Part shown: positions 31,645 through 36,009 of the stretch, in pieces
Layout of the letters: every line of letters starts with the position of its first letter
How positions within the stretch are numbered: position 1 is the stretch's first letter
The notes under the pieces: generated by a model
Databases searched by the model: none
What the model saw: only the letters and a program-made list of their open reading frames with translations
Told to the model about the DNA's origin: nothing
NCBI GenBank assembly: GCA_937868545.1
Contig: CALMMX010000195.1
Location: 1 to 36,009, forward strand
DNA length: 36,009 nucleotides
Direction: 5' to 3'
From: an uncultured Bacteroidota bacterium
GTDB taxonomy: Bacteria > Bacteroidota > Bacteroidia > B-17B0 > Aurantibacillaceae
Made by a program: the position numbers and the translations under genes

Positions 31645-34014
31645 ATGAAACAGTTAAAAACATTTTCACTTACTATCTTTTTTTTAATTTCTCTTAATAC
31701 TTGCATAATTGCACAATCTGCAACACAAACTGTGAGAGGTATAGTTGTTGACAAAATATCGCAATCACCAATCCCAGGTGCTATAATTCAAATATTAAAC
31801 TCAAATCCTATACTTTCAACAACATCTGATAGTGAAGGAAAATTTATTTTTAGTAATATATCTGTTGGGAAGCAAACCTTAAAAATTTCATTTCTAGGCT
31901 ATAAAGAAATAACATTACAAAACTTATCAGTTAATGCAGGGAAAGAATTAGTATTAACAGTACAATTAGAAGAAGATGTAAAATCACTTGATGAAATAGA
32001 AGTTACAGCAAAAATAGAAAAAAACAAACCCTTAAATGAAATGTCAACCGTAAGTACAAGAGCTTTTTCGGTTGAAGAAACTCAAAAATTTGCCGCTGCT
32101 GTTAACGATCCTGGCCGAATGGCTACATCTTTTGCAGGGGTTGTAAATGCTGGAGATGGAGGAAATATGATTTCTATTAGAGGTAATTCTCCAAATGGAT
32201 TATTATGGCGAATGGAGGGTGTAGAAATACCTAATCCTAATCATTTTTCTGCAGTTGGAACCTCCTGTGGTGGTGTTTCAATTCTAAGTGCACAATTATT
32301 AAGTAATTCTGATTTTTCTACAGGAGCATTTGCAGCAGAATACGGCAATGCACTTTCAGGTGTATTTGATTTAAAACTTAGAAAAGGCAATGACCAAAAA
32401 CGTGAATATACATTTCAATTAGGTGTTTTAGGTGCTGATATAGCAGCTGAAGGCCCATTTAAAAAAGGATATGGTGGGTCTTATTTAATTAACTACCGCT
32501 ATTCTACTTTAAATGTACTTGCAAAACTTGGGGTGCCTTTAGGAGATGCTATTACTAATTTTCAAGACTTGTCATTCAATGTATTTTTACCAACAAAAAA
32601 AATTGGGAACTTTAGCATATTTGGCTTTGGAGGTTTAAGCTATCAAATAACTAAAGCTGTTAAAGATAGTATTAAATGGGATGGCGATGATTTTTACAAA
32701 TTAAATACATTATTTAAAAGCAATACAGGTGCAGCTGGTTTAACACATACAAAATTATTTAATAATCAATCTTACTTAAAAACAGCATTAGTTTTTTCAG
32801 GAACTGAAAACGGTAATGAAGGTGCAAAATTGGAAAATGATTTAATCACATTTACTGATTTATATAAAGAGAAGTATAGCCAGAGTAAAATAACTTTAAC
32901 ATCAACTTACACAAAAAAAATCAATGCCAAAAGCAGCATAAGAACAGGTTTAATAGTTAATCAACTCAACTATAATTTAAATAAAAAAAACAATACAGAT
33001 ACAACAATACTTTTAACAAGAATTAATCTTAAAGGGTCAACACAAACAGCACAAGCTTACTTCCAATTAAATCATAAGTTTAATAATAAATTTACTACAA
33101 ACATTGGATTACACTATTTACAATTATTTTTAAATAACTCATTTGCCATTGAACCAAGAGCAAGTTTAAAATATACTATAAATAACAAAAACAACATTTC
33201 ATTTGGTTATGGATTGCATAGTCAAATACAGCCTATTGGAGTTTACTTCGCTCAATCTACAGATAGTTTAGGCAAGACAACAACATTAAACAAGAACTTA
33301 GATTTAAGCAAGGCACATCATATTGTTTTAGGATATGATTATTCAATTAATGAATTTTCACATATAAAAACAGAAGTTTACTATCAACATTTATTTAATG
33401 TACCTATTAGTAATGAAAAATCAAATACTTATTCAATATTAAATTCTACTGATGGTTATTACACAAATCAATTAGTGAATAATGGATTGGGTAAAAACTA
33501 TGGCTTGGAAATAACATACGAGCGTTTCTTACATAAAAATTTATATTATTTAGTTTCAGCTTCATTATATGATTCAAAGTATAAAGCATCCAATAACAGA
33601 TGGTATAATACTCAATTCAATACTAATTATGCGCTAACAATAACTTTTGGTAAAGAATGGATACTATCAGAAAAAAGAAAAAATCGAATTATAGGAGCCA
33701 ACTTTAAATCTGTTTATGTAGGAGGATATAGAAATACTCCAATTGATTTAGTTGCATCCCAAGCTAATGGAGAAACTATTTTAATAAATGATCAAGCGTT
33801 TGAAAATAAAAATCAAGACTATTATAGGCTAGATATAAGAATTAGTTTAAAACGAAATTATAAAAAGGTTACAAGTACATTTGCAATAGATATTCAAAAT
33901 ACTACTAACCAAAAAAATATTGGAGGACAATATTATAATTCCAAAACTGGAAAAATTGTAAATTGGTATCAAACTCCACTTATTCCTATTTTGAGTTATA
34001 AGTTGGAATTTTAA
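31645..34014 (+). CDS. TonB-dependent receptor 1 with carboxypeptidase-like N-terminal domain
   Basis: A 789-residue outer-membrane TonB-dependent receptor. A signal peptide covers residues 1-24. The carboxypeptidase-regulatory-like domain is at about 28-115 (VRGIVVDKISQSPIPGAII, SEGKFIFSNI). The plug domain starts near 120 (SLDEIEVTA, then RGNSPNGLLWRMEGVEIPNP near 180 and AEYGNALSGVFDL near 232). A barrel of about 22 strands ends in a Phe-terminated strand (ILSYKLEF). There is no STN domain at the N-terminus and no SusD-type partner next door, so the substrate is not evident; Fe-siderophore, peptide or other uptake are all possible. It has its own putative ECF promoter, which links it to the sigma/FecR/STN operon just upstream. 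Confidence 0.88.
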   Translation: MKQLKTFSLTIFFLISLNTCIIAQSATQTVRGIVVDKISQSPIPGAIIQILNSNPILSTTSDSEGKFIFSNISVGKQTLKISFLGYKEITLQNLSVNAGKELVLTVQLEEDVKSLDEIEVTAKIEKNKPLNEMSTVSTRAFSVEETQKFAAAVNDPGRMATSFAGVVNAGDGGNMISIRGNSPNGLLWRMEGVEIPNPNHFSAVGTSCGGVSILSAQLLSNSDFSTGAFAAEYGNALSGVFDLKLRKGNDQKREYTFQLGVLGADIAAEGPFKKGYGGSYLINYRYSTLNVLAKLGVPLGDAITNFQDLSFNVFLPTKKIGNFSIFGFGGLSYQITKAVKDSIKWDGDDFYKLNTLFKSNTGAAGLTHTKLFNNQSYLKTALVFSGTENGNEGAKLENDLITFTDLYKEKYSQSKITLTSTYTKKINAKSSIRTGLIVNQLNYNLNKKNNTDTTILLTRINLKGSTQTAQAYFQLNHKFNNKFTTNIGLHYLQLFLNNSFAIEPRASLKYTINNKNNISFGYGLHSQIQPIGVYFAQSTDSLGKTTTLNKNLDLSKAHHIVLGYDYSINEFSHIKTEVYYQHLFNVPISNEKSNTYSILNSTDGYYTNQLVNNGLGKNYGLEITYERFLHKNLYYLVSASLYDSKYKASNNRWYNTQFNTNYALTITFGKEWILSEKRKNRIIGANFKSVYVGGYRNTPIDLVASQANGETILINDQAFENKNQDYYRLDIRISLKRNYKKVTSTFAIDIQNTTNQKNIGGQYYNSKTGKIVNWYQTPLIPILSYKLEF

Positions 34015-34093
34015 ACAATGAATACAATACAAGCGCATGTAAACCATTTTTTTTCTAAATGTAGAATCTATCTTAATTAAATATTTTCTCTAC

Positions 34094-34135
34094 TTTGGAA
34101 TCATCACTTAAATATTTAAACGTATTAATTCCAAA
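34094..34135. repeat. Nested inverted repeat after TonB-dependent receptor 1
   Basis: TTTGGAAT (34094-34101) and ATTCCAAA (34128-34135) are perfect 8-base arms. Between them lies the palindrome TTAAATATTTAA, almost centred. No T run follows, so it is more like a protein-binding or mRNA-end structure than a classic terminator. Confidence 0.4.
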
Positions 34136-34190
34136 CTCGTGTTTGATTGATTAGTAATTTTAGCAAGTAATACAACTATAAATATAACCA

Positions 34191-34201
34191 CCACAGTGTG
34201 G
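34191..34201. promoter_or_regulatory. Perfect GC-rich palindrome upstream of the PAS-LuxR gene
   Basis: CCACAGTGTGG is a perfect 11-base palindrome about a central base in otherwise very AT-rich DNA, ending eight bases before the promoter-like sequence at 34209. It is a candidate operator. Confidence 0.35.
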
Positions 34202-34208
34202 CTATCTC

Positions 34209-34236
34209 TTGAAATATTATTGTACTTTTATACTTT
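34209..34236 (+). promoter_or_regulatory. Promoter-like sequence of the PAS-LuxR gene, shared with receptor 2
   Basis: TTGAAA at 34209, TTGTACTTT at 34220 and TATACTTTAAATAT just after. The same parts (TTGAAA, five bases, TTGTACTTT, then TAAACTCTAAATAT) occur at 35061 before TonB-dependent receptor 2. TATACTTT resembles the TAnnTTTG box, 17 bases after TTG. Confidence 0.5.
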
Positions 34237-34253
34237 AAATATTTTATATTATA

Positions 34254-35024
34254 ATGATGGAACCAAGTAGTATATATGAAGTTTTTTTTAAATTTCTAAT
34301 GCAATATCAATTCGATGAAAAAAACATTGATTACTCTGTTATTCCAAAACAAATTAAATCGCTACAGACTTTATCAGATGTAAGTAATTCGGGTGTTAGT
34401 ATTTTTGATCTCAATAAAAAACAAATAATATTTTTCTCTTCAAATTATGGAAAATTGTTAGGGTATCACCCTACAGAATTTCAAGAGTTAAATCATCAAT
34501 TTTTTGATAGTAAAATTCATCCTGAAGAAAAACTTCAACTTGCGTTAAATGGTATTTCAATATTAAAAATATTCAATGCCTTTTCAAGCGACGAAAAACT
34601 AAATCATAAGGCAATATATGAATATCGGATGTTGAATTCTGACAATAAATATGTTAGACTAGTTGAACAGTATCAGATCTTAGAATTAGACAAAATCGGT
34701 CAAATATGGCTTATGCTAAGTATTGTAGATATATCTCCGAATCAAGAAGAAAATAGCCCAGTTAAGAGCCAGTTACTAAATTTCAGAACAGGTAATTTTA
34801 TACCTTTTGAAATGCCACAAAAAGCAGAGTTGGACTTAACAAAACGAGAACTGGAAATCTTAAAACTGGTTAAACAAGGTTATTTGAGCAAGGAAATTTC
34901 AGATAAGTTATCAATAAGCGTTCATACTGTAAATACTCATCGCCAACGTTTCTTAGAAAAATTAGGAGCTAACAATTCCTTCGAGGCTGTTATTTTTGCA
35001 TCAAAATACGGCTTACTAGAATAA
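34254..35024 (+). CDS. PAS domain LuxR-type transcriptional regulator
   Basis: A 256-residue cytoplasmic regulator. Residues about 42-165 form a PAS-like sensor domain (GVSIFDLNKKQIIFFSSN, GYHPTEFQELNHQFF, EYRMLNSDNKYVRLVEQYQ). A short linker leads to a LuxR helix-turn-helix at about 190-250 (LTKRELEILKLVKQG, SKEISDKLSISVHTVNTHR, QRFLEKLGANNSFEAV). No signal peptide or membrane segment. There are two consecutive ATG codons at 34254 and 34257; either may be used. No receiver domain, so it is not a response regulator; a small ligand or redox state might be sensed. It shares a promoter-like sequence with the next gene, a TonB-dependent receptor, and may control it. Confidence 0.85.
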   Translation: MMEPSSIYEVFFKFLMQYQFDEKNIDYSVIPKQIKSLQTLSDVSNSGVSIFDLNKKQIIFFSSNYGKLLGYHPTEFQELNHQFFDSKIHPEEKLQLALNGISILKIFNAFSSDEKLNHKAIYEYRMLNSDNKYVRLVEQYQILELDKIGQIWLMLSIVDISPNQEENSPVKSQLLNFRTGNFIPFEMPQKAELDLTKRELEILKLVKQGYLSKEISDKLSISVHTVNTHRQRFLEKLGANNSFEAVIFASKYGLLE

Positions 35025-35027
35025 GAG

Positions 35028-35043
35028 TACTGATAAATCAGTA
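35028..35043. repeat. Short perfect inverted repeat after the PAS-LuxR gene
   Basis: TACTGA and TCAGTA are separated by TAAA, four bases after the stop codon and 18 bases before the next promoter-like sequence. It is not followed by a T run, so a terminator is doubtful; an operator is possible. Confidence 0.35.
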
Positions 35044-35060
35044 TTGTATAAAATAGAGGA

Positions 35061-35089
35061 TTGAAAGACTTTTGTACTTTCTAAACTCT
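35061..35089 (+). promoter_or_regulatory. Promoter-like sequence of TonB-dependent receptor 2
   Basis: TTGAAA at 35061, TTGTACTTT at 35072 and CTAAACTCTAAATAT directly after, nearly the same as at 34209 (one base longer). It ends seven bases before the start codon. Confidence 0.5.
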
Positions 35090-35095
35090 AAATAT

Positions 35096-36009
35096 ATGAT
35101 ACGTACTTATTTCACTTTATTTTTTATTTTAATTTTTATTAATTTTAAGGCACAACCTTTTCAAACTATCAAGGGTTCTGTTATTGATAATGCTTCTAAT
35201 GCACCGGTGGCTTTTGCCAATGTAATAGTACTAAATACTCAACCTCTATTAGGCGGTGTAACAGACAGTCTTGGTAATTTTTCAATCACAAATGTATCTG
35301 TAGGTCGCTATGATTTAAAGATTACTTGTATTGGCTACGAGAATGCCATTATTCGCGAAGTAACGGTTATTTCTGCGAAACAAACAATTCTAAATATTTT
35401 GGTTAAAGAAAATTCAAAAACACTTGAGGAAATAACTATTAAACCAAATGTCAATAAAGAACAGCCACTTAATTCAATGACTACGGTTAGTGCCAGAATG
35501 TTAAGTGTTGAAGAAGCAAAACGTTTTGCAGGAGGATTTGATGACCCGGCTCGTTTAGCCTCTGCTTTTGCAGGTGTTGCATCCAATTCAGGGTTTAATG
35601 GAATAATCGTAAGAGGCAACGCTCCTAAGTACCTTCAGTGGAAAATGGAAGGAGTAGAAATACCTAATCCAAACCATTTTGGTGATTTAAAGTCATTCGG
35701 AGGAGGTATCTTAACTGGATTAAGTAGCCAAATGTTGGCAAATTCAGATTTTTTATCAGGAGCTTTTCCAGCGGAATACAATAACGCACTATCTGGAGTT
35801 TTTGATATTTCAATGAGAAAAGGAAACAATGAGAAAAAAGAGCGCACTATCCAAATTGGGCTCATTGGTATTGATTATGCGGAAGAAGGTTATTTCAAAA
35901 AAGGTGGAAAAGCGTCTTATTTATATAATTACAGAAATTCTACACTTGCTCTTCTACAGCCTCTTTTACCGGAAAATGCAGAAAAAATTAAGTATCAAGA
36001 TCTATCTTT
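35096..36009 (+). CDS. TonB-dependent receptor 2, N-terminal part (runs off the window)
   Basis: An open frame from the ATG at 35096 to the window edge, about 304 codons. A signal peptide covers residues 1-20 (ending NFKAQ). The carboxypeptidase-regulatory-like domain is at about 25-110 (IKGSVIDNASNAPVAFANV, DSLGNFSITNVSVG). The plug domain follows (LEEITIKPN, then IVRGNAPKYLQWKMEGVEI near 170 and PAEYNNALSGVFDISMRKG near 225). It aligns over its full visible length with TonB-dependent receptor 1, sharing long segments such as MEGVEIPNPNHF and NALSGVFD, so the two are paralogues. No STN domain. The barrel is outside the window. It follows the PAS-LuxR gene by about 70 bases. Confidence 0.85.
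   Translation, partial: MIRTYFTLFFILIFINFKAQPFQTIKGSVIDNASNAPVAFANVIVLNTQPLLGGVTDSLGNFSITNVSVGRYDLKITCIGYENAIIREVTVISAKQTILNILVKENSKTLEEITIKPNVNKEQPLNSMTTVSARMLSVEEAKRFAGGFDDPARLASAFAGVASNSGFNGIIVRGNAPKYLQWKMEGVEIPNPNHFGDLKSFGGGILTGLSSQMLANSDFLSGAFPAEYNNALSGVFDISMRKGNNEKKERTIQIGLIGIDYAEEGYFKKGGKASYLYNYRNSTLALLQPLLPENAEKIKYQDLS

Noticed and set aside
20230-36009. Second attachment site (repeat of the tRNA-Pro 3' end)
   Set aside because: Looked for GGCCACCCCGA-like sequence downstream by eye and found none; it may lie beyond the window.
31645-36009. SusC/SusD polysaccharide utilisation locus
   Set aside because: The receptors lack SusC-length barrels and there is no SusD-type lipoprotein or glycan-active enzyme gene in the window.

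Overview
The window is AT-rich DNA from a member of the Bacteroidota, most likely a flavobacterium-like gliding or T9SS-positive lineage. Evidence: a complete porU/porV/porP-type/gldJ type IX secretion and gliding block, secreted proteins ending in type A or type B (CHU_C) T9SS sorting domains, an ECF sigma/FecR pair, TonB-dependent receptors with carboxypeptidase-like N-terminal domains, and promoters with the Bacteroidota TTG / TAnnTTTG boxes instead of -35/-10. Genus cannot be read from the sequence.

Layout. 1-8.4 kb: a truncated secreted repeat protein, an AddA/RecB-type helicase-nuclease, a HAD phosphatase, a tRNA with CAU anticodon, and a minus-strand pair made of a small secreted protein and a 965-residue Ig-repeat/PKD/CHU_C surface protein. 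8.5-17.9 kb: the conserved core, porU-porV on the minus strand and, divergently, a PorP/SprF-family gene, gldJ and murF. 18-20 kb: a 679-residue type A T9SS cargo protein, then tRNA-Pro. Immediately after tRNA-Pro sits an N-terminally decayed tyrosine recombinase, which suggests that what follows is, or was, an accessory region inserted at that tRNA.

21.3-28.0 kb is the most distinctive part. A LytS-type sensor kinase and a LytTR response regulator are followed by three paralogous PAD_porph/agmatine-deiminase family enzymes. All three keep the Asp, His-x-Asp and Cys active-site residues, and all three are exported in different ways: one is a lipoprotein with a surface-export-like K-E-D signal, one is fused behind a 230-residue beta-rich secreted domain and paired with a small three-helix membrane protein, and one carries a T9SS type A sorting domain. 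The upstream regions of deiminases 1 and 3 share a long regulatory element with identical spacing to a TAnnTTTG box, and a weaker copy lies before the kinase. This looks like a self-contained regulon for extracellular deimination (agmatine or peptidyl-arginine).

28.2-36.0 kb: an ECF sigma factor, a FecR-type anti-sigma factor and a protein carrying a detached STN signalling domain plus LA_2272-like surface repeats, then a TonB-dependent receptor. A ten-base box plus a matching downstream box at the same distance precede both the sigma operon and the receptor, as expected for sigma autoregulation and a target promoter. A PAS-LuxR regulator and a second, paralogous TonB-dependent receptor (cut by the window edge) follow, and these two genes share another promoter-like sequence. 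No CRISPR array, rRNA, insertion sequence or gene-free stretch longer than 300 bases was seen.
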